Shown piece after piece: positions 30,055 through 41,830 of a stretch of DNA of 64,000 nucleotides. Positions within the stretch are counted from its first letter, which is position 1. Every line of letters begins with the position of its first letter. Source of the DNA: Symsagittifera roscoffensis (lineage: Eukaryota > Xenacoelomorpha > Acoela > Convolutidae); assembly GCF_963678635.1 (NCBI RefSeq), contig NC_087068.1, positions 29,886,318 to 29,950,317 on the forward strand, given 5' to 3'. The notes under the pieces are model-generated. The model saw only the letters and a program-made list of their open reading frames with translations, did no database searches and was not told where the DNA came from. Made by a program: the position numbers and the translations under genes.

Positions 30055-30570
30055 TATTATTGTTTTTGTTCAGTAGATAAAAATCAACATCTCCGTCGAA
30101 GATGGATCAACCTCTTCCCTCTACTCCTAGCTTCTCATTCTCTGAAAATGAATCTGCATGTTAATTAGATTCAACTCAGGGCATGACCAGGAAGCTAAAA
30201 GTTATGTAAAACAGTTTAAAATCTGAGCCCGAGACCCCCTCTGGATTCTGGAATCCGGGGAAATAAGGTCCTTATTTCTTTCCGGAAGGCTGGACACGCC
30301 GTCCCAACACCTTTCCTTTTTCTCGGGTTTTACGTTGTAACGATTGTAGCAGCACAATCGCTACAACTCGGAATGGTTCCTGACAACCTCCAACTACAAT
30401 TTCAATCTGCTGCCATTTTTTTGTTGTTGTTTCCACTGCGACTTTTGTTGTTCTCTACGAATTCTGTTGTTCTGATTTCGCCATTTTAGTGTTTGCGAAA
30501 TATAAAAAAGTTACGTGTCGTTTCACGTCCAGATCGAAATTGTAAAAATTAGCAAGTCAGTTAATAAGTA
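30055..30570 (-). other. Centre of the palindrome (LTR U3-type sequence)
   Basis: About 0.5 kb between the arms. Read on the minus strand it is a diverged relative of the LTR sequence at 12520-13020 (minus) and 49363-49880 (plus). It shares the CAA-rich stretch, the TGTAGCGATTGTG-like block and the sequence leading into the TAGTAGCCCT block. The centre is therefore the first ~500 bp of the left element's LTR, which the right element lacks at its own 5' end. No gene is seen. Confidence 0.6.
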
Positions 30571-31255
30571 GTAGTAGCCCTGTTTTTAGGAGTGACCTCG
30601 TGGTCTGCGGATAGTGAGACCCAGCCATGAGCTCACTATTTTTACATGTAACTAAGTTAATTTGAGCGTTCTGTTCGAAGCCGGAAAGCAGTAACGTTTT
30701 TGTCGACCCGATGTTAGGAAAACCACCAAAAGAACGGGCTCAGGGACAACAACAATCGACTATTGGGTTTTGTTAACAAGTTCTGTATCCCCTTTGTTAC
30801 AAAAGTCAATCAGTGGGGGGGACACGAATTACCCTTCACCGAGTTGCGAATTTCCGAGTTAAGCACATTAATTCGGATATTGAACAAACCAGGAGGGGAA
30901 TATCATGTATATTACCTGTATTAACACTCCTATACCGTTTTTCAGTAAGAAACATAGTAAAAAGACCGATTAATAAGATCAAAAAAGTGACCCTTCACCT
31001 TTTTTAAAAAATTTTTGAAAAGCTCTTATTACCCCTACCAAAAGATACTAACGGTTAAATATGGCTATTATTCGCTATTCTCGAGAAAAAGGAGGCTAAA
31101 GTAACCGGGAAACCATAATTGAGTAAGACCCTTCACAGTTAAGGTGAATTGACAAATATGATGCTTAAGCTCAATCTGGAAGGGTCTAGGGACGGGAGTT
31201 ACACCCTTCCGAGTTAGTCCCCACAGCATTATAGCATCGGAGAGCGAATCCTGAA

Positions 31256-31745
31256 GGGTCTCGTGTGCAAATTTTAATCGATCCAGAAAAGCTATTTTAC
31301 AAAACCTGAGGGTTCTCAATCAGGAAGGGTCCCATTTGCACCAATCCGAAGGGTTTCCAATCCGGAAGGGTCCAATTTTCACCCATCCGGAAGGGTCCCA
31401 TATTTCACCAATCCTTAGGTGTCCAAATCCGGAAGGGTCCCATTTTCACCAATCCGGAAGGGTCCCTTTTTCACCAATCCGAAAGGGTCTCAATCAGAAA
31501 GGGTCCCACTTTCACCAAACCGGAAGGGTCCCAATTTCACCAATCTGGAAGGGTCCCATTTTCACCAATCCGGAAGGGTCCTAATTTGGCTAATCCGGAA
31601 GGGTCCCTATCCGGAAGGGTCCCATTTTCAACAATCCGGAAGGGTCCCAATTTCACCAATCCGGAAGGATCCAATTTTCACCCATCCGAAAGGGTCCTAA
31701 CTTTGCTAATCCGGAAAGGTCCCTACACGGAAGCGTTCTATTTTG
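31256..31745 (+). repeat. 25-bp minisatellite in LTR (right copy 1)
   Basis: About 20 units of GGAAGGGTCC plus CCATTTTCACCAATC-like spacer, period ~25 bp. Partial units (GGAAGGGTCT, ACCCTTCAC) are scattered upstream through 30830-31255, as if the array grew from motifs already in the LTR. Confidence 0.85.
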
Positions 31746-32430
31746 TTAACCCGGAGTTAGACGTTTTTTTTTTAAACCTGGAAAGCACGTGATTCTAAGG
31801 ATTGCAAAACGTACGTAGTAGGAGTGATATACATAGTAAAAATTATAGAATATCAAGAATCAGGCTAGAAACAAGTGACTGCACTAATGACTTGCCTTGC
31901 AAGAAAACTTGAAAGAGTCATTTTAAAAACTGAAAAAGTTTAAGCTTGGAGATTCGCAACGCTAATTCTAACTGAAAACAGATTTCGACACTGACTCATG
32001 TGGACTAAAACCCAAATTATTTTTTTGGAAGAGTGATTGCCTTGAGGATTTTAGTAGGTCTAGCTCGGGCAATCCGAAGGCAGATAGGTAACACAGGACT
32101 CGGTGGGTGCAAGAGACGCCCACTAGAAAACAAAATTGCCTTTAAGTTTTGTCTGTTCAGAGCGGCACTGATCAGGGAAAGCTCTTTCCTCAGAAACAAG
32201 TTCAACATACAAATGCACATACATTTTTTTGAAATTTTTTTTTCTATTTTCTTTCATTTTGGTTTTAAATTAAAAATAATTGTTCTTGGCTGGGTAGTGA
32301 GTACACTATCATTTAAATATATTGATGTCATCATTTTGTGCTAGTTTCATATCGAATAACTAATACTCAACTGTTGCGAATAAAATCCTCACACGCAGTA
32401 CTGTGATAACCTTCAAAGATTCGTGGTCAC

Positions 32431-32437
32431 TATTTAA
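32431..32437 (+). promoter_or_regulatory. TATA-like box in 5' LTR
   Basis: TATTTAA about 110 bp upstream of the first gag ATG, at the end of the LTR. Copies at about 35013 (plus) and 24870, 26055, 27731, 28916 (minus). Position fits an LTR promoter; no transcript evidence. Confidence 0.35.
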
Positions 32438-32544
32438 GTAACATTTGGGGAATTTATTGTGTTGTGTTATTTTTAGTAGTAGTCAAACAATATAAACTTT
32501 GGTAATCGAATTGAGTAGAGAAGCGATAAGAAGTGAAATAGAGA

Positions 32545-33135
32545 ATGAGTCTAGACAAGTCAAAGATACCTGAACTAAGTGATAGCTCTAGGAGATTTAT
32601 CCCAAAGAAAGAAAGTCGATGAACGACCCCCTTTTGTGGAAAGGATCGCACGCACCCGGACCAGCAAAGGGAAGAAACTTTCAGGCAGAATGGTTGAAAC
32701 TAGGAGTCAAAAGTCCTCAGAAGGACAAAAGGCAACGCTAGAAGTAGAGATCCATCCGGACCCTGCTTTGGATGACAATGGAGCAGGATGTGGAAAGGAA
32801 GGGATTGAGAACAGAAAATTGGCAAGTGGATCTGACCCGGTAGAACAAGGCCAAGATTTTGCAACTTCCACCTGGACTCTAGATTGAGAGGAAAATTCGG
32901 AACTCTCCGACATCTCTACTGAAAACGTGGCGACTACAAGACCACCGACTGATAACACCACGATGCATGGTAGACGGAGAAACCGGCAACGTCCTCCTCG
33001 TTTTTGGAAGGAGTGAAAAACACTTTGGGAACCTTCTTTCCATTTACCATGGGAGCGGGTACAGGCGATGAAGCAGAAACCCAGGAAGAAGAGGAAGACA
33101 ATGGTCAACAAGATGACATCGGATCTCAAGTGAAA
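32545..33135 (+). pseudogene. Gag N-terminal segment, duplicate (right unit 1)
   Basis: ATG 32545 opens a short frame (MSLDKSKIPELSD). The main frame 32579-32887 (GKKLSGRMVETRSQKSSEG) ends at a TGA where the left copy reads Arg. An acidic tail follows in another frame. Truncated by the tandem-duplication junction. Confidence 0.6.
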
Positions 33136-33152
33136 GTGGGACCCTTTCTCAA

Positions 33153-35717
33153 GTAGTAGCCCTGTTTTTAGGAGTGACCTCGTGGTCTGCGGATACTGAG
33201 ACCCAGCCATGAGCTCACTATTTTTACATGTAACTAAGTTAATTTGAGCGTTCTGTTCGAAGCCGGAAAGCAGTAACGTTTTTGTCGACCCGATGTTAGG
33301 AAAACCACCAAAAGAACGGGCTCAAGGACAACAACAATCGACTATTGGGTATTGTTAACAAGTTCTGTATCCCCTTTGTTACAAAAGTCAATCAGTGGGG
33401 GGGACACGAATTACCCTTCACCGAGTTGCGAATTTCCGAGTTAAGCACATTAATTCGGATATTGAACAAACCAGGAGGGGAATATCATGTATATTACCTG
33501 TATTAACACTCCTATACCGTTTTTCAGTAAGAAACATAGTAAAAAGACCGATTAATAAGATCAAAAAAGTGACCCTTCACCTTTTTTAAAAAATTTTTGA
33601 AAAGCTCTTATTACCCCTACCAAAAGATACTAACGGTTAAATATGGCTATTATTCGCTATTCTCGAGAAAAAGGAGGCTAAAGTAACCGGGAAACCATAA
33701 TTGAGTAAGACCCTTCACAGTTAAGGTGAATTGACAAATATGATGCTTAAGCTCAATCCGGAAGGGTCTAGGGACGGGAGTTACACCCTTCCGAGTTAGT
33801 CCCCACAGCATTATAGCATCGGAGAGCGAATCCTGAAGGGTCTCGTGTGCAAATTTTAATCGATCCAGAAAAGCTATTTTACAAAACCTGAGGGTTCTCA
33901 ATCAGGAAGGGTCCCATTTGCACCAATCCGAAGGGTTTCCAATCCGGAAGGGTCCAATTTTCACCCATCCGGAAGGGTCCCATATTTCACCAATCCTTAG
34001 GTGTCCAAATCCGGAAGGGTCCCATTTTCACCAATCCGGAAGGGTCCCTTTTTCACCAATCCGAAAGGGTCTCAATCAGAAAGGGTCCCACTTTCACCAA
34101 ACCGGAAGGGTCCCAATTTCACCAATCTGGAAGGGTCCCATTTTCACCAATCCGGAAGGGTCCTAATTTGGCTAATCCGGAAGGGTCCCTATCCGGAAGG
34201 GTCCCATTTTCAACAATCCGGAAGGGTCCCAATTTCACCAATCCGGAAGGATCCAATTTTCACCCATCCGAAAGGGTCCTAACTTTGCTAATCCGGAAAG
34301 GTCCCTACACGGAAGCGTTCTATTTTGTTAACCCGGAGTTAGACGTTTTTTTTTTAAACCTGGAAAGCACGTGATTCTAAGGATTGCAAAACGTACGTAG
34401 TAGGAGTGATATACATAGTAAAAATTATAGAATATCAAGAATCAGGCTAGAAACAAGTGACTGCACTAATGACTTGCCTTGCAAGAAAAATTGAAAGAGT
34501 CATTTTAAAAACTGAAAAAGTTTAAGCTTGGAGATTCGCAACGCTAATTCTAACTGAAAACAGATTTCGACACTGACTCATGTGGACTAAAACCCAAATT
34601 ATTTTTTTGGAAGAGTGATTGCCTTGAGGATTTTAGTAGGTCTAGCTCGGGCAATCCGAAGGCAGATAGGTAACACAGGACTCGGTGGGTGCAAGAGACG
34701 CCCACTAGAAAACAAAATTGCCTTTAAGTTTTGTCTGTTCAGAGCGGCACTGATCAGGGAAAGCTCTTTCCTCAGAAACAAGTTCAACATACAAATGCAC
34801 ATACATTTTTTTGAAATTTTTTTTTCTATTTTCTTTCATTTTGGTTTTAAATTAAAAATAATTGTTCTTGGCTGGGTAGTGAGTACACTATCATTTAAAT
34901 ATATTGATGTCATCATTTTGTGCTAGTTTCATATCGAATAACTAATACTCAACTGTTGCGAATAAAATCCTCACACGCAGTACTGTGATAACCTTCAAAG
35001 ATTCGTGGTCACTATTTAAGTAACATTTGGGGAATTTATTGTGTTGTGTTATTTTTAGTAGTAGTCAAACAATATAAACTTTGGTAATCGAATTGAGTAG
35101 AGAAGCGATAAGAAGTGAAATAGAGAATGAGTCTAGACAAGTCAAAGATACCTGAACTAAGTGATAACTCTAGGAGATTTATCCCAAAGAAAGAAAGTCG
35201 ATGAACGACCCCCTTTTGTGGAAAGGGTCGCACGCACCCGGACCAGCAAAGGGAAGAAACTTTCAGGCAGAATGGTTGAAACTAGGAGTCAAAAGTCCTC
35301 AGAAGGACAAAAGGCAACGCTAGAAGTAGAGATCCATCCGGACCCTGCTTTGGATGACAATGGAGCAGGATGTGGAAAGGAAGGGATTGAGAACAGAAAA
35401 TTGGCAAGTGGATCTGACCCGGTAGAACAAGGCCAAGATTTTGCAACTTCCACCTGGACTCTAGATTGAGAGGAAAATTCGGAACTCTCCGACATCTCTA
35501 CTGAAAACGTGGCGACTACAAGACCACCGACTGATAACACCACGATGCATGGTAGACGGAGAAACCGGCAACGTCCTCCTCGTTTTTGGAACGAGTGAAA
35601 AACACTTTGGGAACCTTCTTTCCATTTACCATGGGAGCGGGTACAGGCGATGAAGCAGAAACCCAGGAAGAAGAGGAGGACAATGGTCAACAAGATGACA
35701 TCGGATCTCAAGTAAGA
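33153..35717. repeat. Right tandem duplication, unit 2
   Basis: Nearly identical copy of 30571-33135. It continues into the complete gag, while unit 1 is cut after the acidic gag segment. Confidence 0.9.
33838..34327 (+). repeat. 25-bp minisatellite in LTR (right copy 2)
   Basis: Copy of 31256-31745 displaced by 2582 bp. Confidence 0.85.
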
Positions 35718-36032
35718 CTCAATTGTTTGACCCAGGAAAATAATGCATACACCAATGGAGGAACTAGCTCAACTGACCGTTTTTGTATCGTCAGGACAAT
35801 AAGCAAGTCGGCAAATGAGATGAACCAGTCAAGAGATTTTTTGGCCGGGACGAATTGGGAAGTGCAGCCTGGCAAAAACACAAATGCAAGGCCAAGTGAC
35901 CCACCAGTGGATCCAGAAGCGAAAAACGAGGAAACTTTGAGGCAGCGAAGCAAGGCTCCAGTCTCGACCAGCATCAAGCTACCTCGAAATGAAAGGGTGA
36001 AGCATAACTCGGAGAAGCCTTGGTCAACATAG
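35127..36032 (+). pseudogene. Gag N-terminal segments 1 and 2 (right)
   Basis: The first segment (35161-35469) has the same TGA as unit 1. The second (35586-36032) is open for 148 codons: an acidic ETQEEEEDNGQQDD part and a Pro-rich PPVDPEAKN part. Counterpart of 23885-24734 on the left. Confidence 0.6.
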
Positions 36033-36073
36033 TGAGCAGCCTAGGAGAACAGAATGAACAGATGTCTTAAAGA

Positions 36074-36412
36074 ATGAGTGAACTAGAAAGAACAGTCCAC
36101 GTCGAGAGAGAAAGCCTGCGGGAGGAGATTAACCGCAGTAGACAAGAAGTCAGCAGAAGCGAAAAACGCTTGAAGGAAAGGAAGGACGAACACTGGGCCA
36201 AAAACTTGTCACGAATGACAAAGGAAGCTGAGCAAAGAGAGACACGATTGAGAGATGACATGGAGAAGTTGAGAACTCAACAAGAGCAGACTCTTGGGAC
36301 TCTTGACACCAGAATAGACGCGATTATGGAGAGACGTACTCAGGCTATAATAGATAGGCTGGATGGTCTAATAGGAAACAGGAGTGAATCTAGAAATGAA
36401 AAAGCGAACTGA
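36074..36412 (+). CDS. Gag coiled-coil segment (right)
   Basis: 112 codons from MSELERT, same as 23459-23824 but ended early by TGA in place of Ser. A strongly charged heptad pattern throughout suggests a multimerisation helix. Confidence 0.75.
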   Translation: MSELERTVHVERESLREEINRSRQEVSRSEKRLKERKDEHWAKNLSRMTKEAEQRETRLRDDMEKLRTQQEQTLGTLDTRIDAIMERRTQAIIDRLDGLIGNRSESRNEKAN

Positions 36413-36435
36413 AGGAACCAAGTAGGGAGCCCAGA

Positions 36436-36771
36436 GTGATCTTCAATGAACAACCTAACAGAAGAACGACATATGGATCCACGACAGGTAAGGGGAGTTC
36501 ATCTAGCTATACCTCAGGCGATAATAGGCCGCGCGGCCAAAACTTCAGAGGAAGTTCAACTGGCAATGGACCAACCTCACACGACCGACACAACGTGAAC
36601 GCGCTACTGGGAGACATGATTCCTCGAAATGGAATCATGGGAATCGAAGAAGAAATCATCCCAGCAATTCGAACGGAAGGGAGGACCAAGCGCCTTCATC
36701 AGGGGTCAATGACGCTCAGGTGGGAATTTCAAGGGATGCAACATCAACGGCCAGGGCCTTTGAACCTGTGA
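36436..36771 (+). CDS. Gag Ser/Gly-rich segment (right)
   Basis: 111 codons opening on GTG, so probably a frame-shifted continuation of Gag rather than a separate gene. Same low-complexity stretch as 23127-23462. Confidence 0.5.
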   Translation: MIFNEQPNRRTTYGSTTGKGSSSSYTSGDNRPRGQNFRGSSTGNGPTSHDRHNVNALLGDMIPRNGIMGIEEEIIPAIRTEGRTKRLHQGSMTLRWEFQGMQHQRPGPLNL

Positions 36772-36829
36772 ACAGGTCCTTGAAAACTGTCCTGACGAGG
36801 TTAGCTAGAACCAGTGAACAGAGTGAAAA

Positions 36830-37346
36830 GTCAAGAAGAGTGTTTAAGAAACCAAGATGATACAAGGACCACTTTGACGGCTGTATTGGTACCTGGATAG
36901 AAGTCATGAAACTGCATTTTGAAGAGGAATAATTGACAGAAAGACAAGAAGGCAGTGCGCTCACCAGCAACTTGGAAGGGAAAGCCCTAAACTGCGTGAT
37001 GGCCAAGAAGCAATACCAGCGAGACACAGCTGAGAAAATCTTTGAAATCTTGTTAAATCGATTCAGCTCCGGAGTACATGGACACTAAGCGATGATGCGC
37101 TTCGAGAAACGGAGGCAACGTGAAGACGAGGCGATAGACAAGTTTTTAGATGATTCGAGGATGCTTAGAAGGCATAGTCAACCAGATGAGTCAAACAGCA
37201 GGATGAATCTAGCGGTAGCCTCAAAATTTGTCGACGGCGTAAAGAACGACGATCTTCGAACGATGTTGGCGACATATTACACACCACTATCAACCAATGC
37301 GCTTTCACCAGAAGAGTTGAGACTCAAATCAAAGGACTTTCTCTGA
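36830..37346 (+). pseudogene. Gag capsid-like region (right)
   Basis: FDGCIGTWIEVM, LTSNLEGKALNCVMAKK and, in the open part 37092-37346, EAIDKFLDDSRMLRR and MNLAVASKFVDGVK. Stops lie near 36860, 36930 and 37087. Confidence 0.75.
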
Positions 37347-37800
37347 CTAAAGCCTCCATTGAGATCTGGTTAACAAGAACAATTATGGCAATTTTAACAA
37401 TGGACCAGCAAACCAAGGTAACAACTGGTTCAAACCAAGGGGTGATATGGACAGGAGACGCTCTTGTGTAAACTGCAGCATGCGCAACCTATAAACAGGG
37501 CATGGAGGCAATAGGCTTTAGCCTCTAGATGAAGATGTGTCAGAAGTCGATGATGAAGATTTCATGAGGAGTAACTGCCAAGTTCGGCGGTTCTTTTGTA
37601 ACTTGGAGGGTCATTTTAAATCGGATTGTCCAAAATTTCGGGATGCGGTGGCAGACATCAAGCATCCAAGGCATGAGGAAGCTTTGTCGGGCGTGAAAGC
37701 AAGCAAGGCATGCCTGTTGAGTGAGGAAATCAGAGGCGCGCAGGAAAGAGAAGCCGCAAGAGCTGACGAAAAAAAATGCAGGCTGTAACAAAAGAAACAA
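37347..37800 (+). pseudogene. Nucleocapsid zinc knuckles (right)
   Basis: The first knuckle is cut by a ~22-bp loss after CVNCS (about 37475). The second, RFFCNLEGHFKSDC, lacks its first Cys, as on the left, so that loss predates the arm duplication or is a family trait. Confidence 0.7.
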
Positions 37801-37814
37801 GTTAACCGGAACTA

Positions 37815-38219
37815 GTGACTGCAGCGGATGATTTCAAAATCGACTACAAGGCAGCGGCAATAGATGCCTTAAGCAAAGTCCAGCAGGAGTTGGTAACGAA
37901 GGAGATCGAACAAAAAGCTAAGCTTGAACTGGAAAATGAGAAAACACAGGGGAAGCTGAACGTCTTTGAAGCAACAGAGGCAGATGAAACGAAAGCACCA
38001 AGCAGTTTGAGCATAAAACTAAAGGTTATCTCCGGGCAGATGTTCGGTATGGTGCCACAGGGAAGTAAAATACAATCGATAATCTCGGTAGCGGGACACC
38101 AGGTAATCAGAAATCTGAGTGAACCATCAGAATCCACTCTGATGCATTTGCATACATATGCAGATTATCTGAGACAGGTGGAGCCACGACTGAGTCAAGA
38201 GCTGTGCGAGCGCTACTAA
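37815..38219 (+). CDS. Gag C-terminal region (right)
   Basis: 134 codons; opens without a good ATG context at 37815. Coiled-coil-like KVQQELVTKEIEQKAKLE, then IISVAGHQVIRNLSE. It ends in the junction with the protease frame (LRQVEPRLSQ). Confidence 0.65.
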   Translation: MTAADDFKIDYKAAAIDALSKVQQELVTKEIEQKAKLELENEKTQGKLNVFEATEADETKAPSSLSIKLKVISGQMFGMVPQGSKIQSIISVAGHQVIRNLSEPSESTLMHLHTYADYLRQVEPRLSQELCERY

Positions 38220-38709
38220 CAACGGGTGACCCTCGCATGAAGAAACTTCATGGACGCTACCTAGAGGTCTATGGGCCGTATCAAGTGATGCTGAACGTGG
38301 ATGAAATCAGTATCTACACTAGGACTTATGTAACAACAGATGATGACCAAATGGGGCAGATCTGTTTGGGTGAGGAGGAACTCAAAGTCCGCAGGATAGC
38401 CATGACGCCATGATGGAACAAGATGCAGTACACATTGGGTATGAAGCAGATGTGACCGCACAGCTGATCGACACCAACGGAACGAAAATCGGAGTCACAG
38501 GGATTCTGGACACAGGAGCGGCAGTGAGTGTGATGCCGATAAAAACTTGGGAAAGAATGGGCTTCATGAGGGAAGACCTAATTCCGACGAATGGACTTCC
38601 GGCGGCAGCCATTCGAGGAGCGATTTACGTAGCCGGAAAAACACCAAAAACGGTCCTCCACATGGGAGGACGGTATCTTTGGATGAGCATCCTGGTGGTA
38701 GAGAATTAA
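38204..38709 (+). pseudogene. Aspartic protease (right)
   Basis: 38204-38413 carries RYLEVYGPYQVMLNVDE. After a frameshift 38410-38709 has GILDTGAAVSVMP and the C-terminal strands. The active-site DTG is intact. Only one copy, unlike the left arm. Confidence 0.8.
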
Positions 38710-39567
38710 GACGACTCCGACCAGTTCAACTTGGTCAGGGATTTTTTCAGGAGTTTCAACGTTATGATTGACTTGAATAACGGCTTAAAAAGTATCAGAA
38801 ACCCGGAACGGACGTATGTTAAGCGACCAATTAACAGGATAATAACGGATGAAAACAAAATGCCAGTTTTTCTAGATAGATTTGAACTCATTAATTGATA
38901 GGAAACAGGTTTGTCTAGTACCGAACCCAAAAAATCAAGGTTCAGTGATTTTAGGCCGGAGCTTGTTCAGTGATTTTAGTCAAGGTTCCAGCGTGGAAAG
39001 AAACTTGGTTACGCTTTGCCGATGAGGACCGACTATGAGGAGACACAAAACTTGAAGAGATATGACGTGAAGGACTGCCCTTGTCATGCCAATAGAGATA
39101 TAACTTTAAAAAGTAATAATGAATTTAACTCTATTAATAAACTGTTTTCAATGAAATCCGAAACAGACGACGGCTTGTCGAGCTGCTCAAATTTTCCTAA
39201 ACGCCCCTCTTCATATGAACTAGAATCCGAAAAACTTGTTTTGCCGGAGATAGAACACTTAAATGGGAAAATAGGCGAGGGAGATTTTGAATCATTGCGG
39301 GCGGTTTTAAATCGGAACGCGGATGTACTTTTGAAACATAAGGAGGATATCGGTTGTTGTAACATCGTCGAACACGAAATCCGACTGGAGGAAGACGCCG
39401 TTCCCCATAGGGAAGGCGCAAGACGAATGACGCCACTTAAATTGGGAGCGTGCCGAGTGGAATTAGAAACGTTGCTCGAATACGACATGATAGAACTCTC
39501 GAAGTCGCCTTGGGATTGCAAAAAAGAAGGGGGCAGCTTAGGTTTTGTGGCGAGTTTCGTTACCTAA
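38710..39567 (+). pseudogene. Protease-RT connection and RT fingers (right)
   Basis: The connection (38710-39015) is shortened and rearranged relative to the left. 39016-39567 (183 codons) has RLEEDAVPHREGARRMTP and LLEYDMIELSKSPWD, then shifts frame just before the RT core. Confidence 0.75.
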
Positions 39568-39740
39568 ACGCAATAACAATATAAGATGCCTATCCGATAC
39601 CGCGGATAAACGAGAGTCTCTGGAAACTTGGCGTCGCCAAGATCTTCACCACAGTGGACTTGGGCTCGCCCTTCTGGCAGGTCCCTCTAAGGAAGTAGAA
39701 TAGAGAAAAACAGGATGCGTGATTAACACCGGAATGCTGA
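39568..39740 (+). other. Remnant of RT motif A region and deletion junction
   Basis: Codons equivalent to 19570-19740 on the left (a TTVDLGSPFWQVPL-type RT motif A) are readable around 39600-39700. At about 39713 the sequence jumps to the equivalent of 18705, deleting about 865 bp (RT palm with YVDD, RNase H). AAAACAGG marks the join. Confidence 0.8.
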
Positions 39741-40741
39741 TAGCCTCAGCAAGAAGACCGAGTTCTATGAAAGATTGGAACAGAAGCAAGCCAATCAGGC
39801 AGAAATCAAGGAAGGGTTTCCCTTTCTAGACAAAGAAACTTATGAAGCACTTCCCTTGACGAGATGTTTAGAAAGGTCTGGACATCCAATTCCAGGACAT
39901 CCTGTAGAGAAAGCAGCCGAGATAAAGATTTTATCCAAGAAGGACCCGTTGCCCTTGGATCTGTTGCTGCGCTCAAATCTGGTCCAGTAGGAACTCTCTC
40001 ACATGAACATAAACAGCCTCCCATTATTGGATAAAACGGTGCAGGTCACCCCGCAAGTGACGCAAGTGACCAAAGTTAACCCCGAGTGGGCAGCAGCCAT
40101 GGCATCACTGAAAGGCATCAAACCGCAAGTGACCAGAGTTAACCCCGAGTGGGCAGCAGCCATGGCATCACTGACAGTCAGTGAGAAGGTAAAGATGATC
40201 CCGTTAAGACGACAACACAAGAAAATGAGAGGGATTGTAGGACAATAGTTCAGCAACTAGTGTCCTCGATACCCCAAGACGTTTTAACAAGTACTTCATA
40301 CATGGGCAACGGTACACAAAAGAAAACCGTTACCTTTGAAGAACAGGATAAGGAAGGCGAAGAGGTTGAACGAAACCTCGAGCAAGATTATTTGTCCAGG
40401 GAGACGAACGCTGAGGAGAGCAGGCGAAGTCAGGATCAAGACCCGGGACAAGAAAATTTGTCCGGGGATTCTGAAATAGAGGAAAATAATCCTGATGAGG
40501 AACAGGACCTGAAGGACCTGGAGGACCCGGAACTCAGGAATCGACACCTACTCAGACAGAAATTCGAGCTCAAGGTCGGAACTGTCAGAGCTAGCGATCC
40601 ACACACTACTATTGGAGACTCGAGCAAGAGACCTGGACCAGGAGGTATATCAAGACCCTGACAGTGATCGCTACCTCATACCAGGTGAAAGAGTCTTTGA
40701 TAACGCGGCAGATGATCTGGAAACAAAAGCGGTATCGAAAC
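39741..40741 (+). pseudogene. Acidic linker before integrase (right)
   Basis: Pieces 39775-39990, 40003-40248 and 40260-40661 correspond to 17701-18645, with stops. A short internal duplication repeats NPEWAAAMASL at about 40080 and 40140, absent on the left. The acidic block (EENNPDEEQDLKDLED) is conserved. Confidence 0.65.
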
Positions 40742-41830
40742 GTTCGATAAGTTTGATGCCACAAAAAGAGGTAGTCAGGACTGATCTTCAACCGTTCAGG
40801 CAGGAAATTCAGCCATTGGCGAAGATTTGGTGCGTCAAGATGGAAGATGACACGCATCAGCCTAATGAGCTGAATAGTCAAATGAGGGTCATAAAGACGT
40901 TTTTGAAAGCAAGTTACGGACTCTCGGACCTATTAAGAGCGCAGAGAAATGACCGCATGACGAGCAACCTGAAAAGGTGGATCGAAAAAGCAACTCTATT
41001 AGTTAGAACTTTTATTTAGGTCGCATGATCAGTTGGGGCACCAGGGAATTAATAAGGTGTACCAAAGGATTCTGAAGCGCTTTGAATGGCCTGGAATGAA
41101 GAAGGCTTGTGAAAAGTGGGTGACGGCATGTCTGTCACGTCAAAAGGTCAAAGACCCAAGGAAACTGAGATTTCCACTACAGTCGATCGAATCATCTGAA
41201 TTCAACGAGGTGGTGCAGATTGATCACCAAAAGAAAGGTATGACAGACAGTGGTTACAATCATGTCTTGGTTATGATAGATCACTTCAATAAGTATGCAG
41301 AGGCCGTGCCCTGCATAACTGCCTCAGCAGAAGAGAAGTGCAATCACCTGATCAATACACGTAGATAGCGAGACACGGTTGTCCGATGACGTTCCAATCG
41401 GACAACGGAACAGAGCTTTTGTAGGAGAGCTTACTGAAGAGCTCATGAGACGCTCTCAAGTGGCTCAAGCTCATTCCATGACATACCATCCCCACATTAA
41501 TGGCTTGGTAGAGAGCCAAAAATGGACGCTGGTGTCGATGCTGAGTGTAAAATGCTCCAGGTACATGACCAATTGGGACAAGTACCTCCCAGAGGTGATG
41601 AAAGCCTACAAAAACACGCAACATTCCACCACTGGAGTTAATGAACAAATGATGTTGACTGGACACGAGAAGTCTCTGCCCTTAGTTTTCTTCTACTCAG
41701 AGTATGAGGGAAAGAAAACACCACAACAGGTCTATGTAAGGGATGTGATTAGACGTAAACAGGAACAAAACGACTTGTGCAGACGGAACACTCAGCAGGC
41801 ACAGGCAGGGTAGAAAAAAAGGTTCAATAA
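40742..41830 (+). pseudogene. Integrase (right)
   Basis: HDQLGHQGINKVYQRIL (HH of the zinc region), CLSR where the left has CLSC (second Cys lost), VVQIDHQKKG (Asp), FQSDNG (Asp, frame shifts after it), GLVESQKWTLVSML (Glu). Stops near 41019 and 41368. Confidence 0.8.

Larger units (their letters stand above)
12360..30545 (-). mobile_element. Ty3/gypsy-like LTR element, left copy
   Basis: Minus-strand order: LTR/leader (30545 to about 24800, rearranged by a tandem duplication), gag, protease, RT, RNase H, acidic linker, integrase with C-terminal module, macrodomain, an extra 3' ORF, then 3' UTR/LTR (13018 to 12360, truncated). RT-RNase H upstream of integrase gives the Ty3/gypsy order. Nearly all parts have stops or frameshifts. 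The 3' ORF region is cut at about 13675, where ~3.9 kb present in the right copy is missing. Confidence 0.85.
30571..33135. repeat. Right tandem duplication, unit 1
   Basis: 2582-bp period. The unit starts at the GTAGTAGCCC block of the LTR and ends inside the first gag segments. It repeats at 33153-35717, with 17 bp between (33136-33152) that resembles the minisatellite. Different limits and period from the left-arm duplication, so an independent event. Confidence 0.9.

Noticed and set aside
31256-31745. Regular short repeats suggesting a CRISPR array
   Set aside because: Units are contiguous and degenerate without unique spacers, the setting is a eukaryotic LTR, and no cas genes are present.
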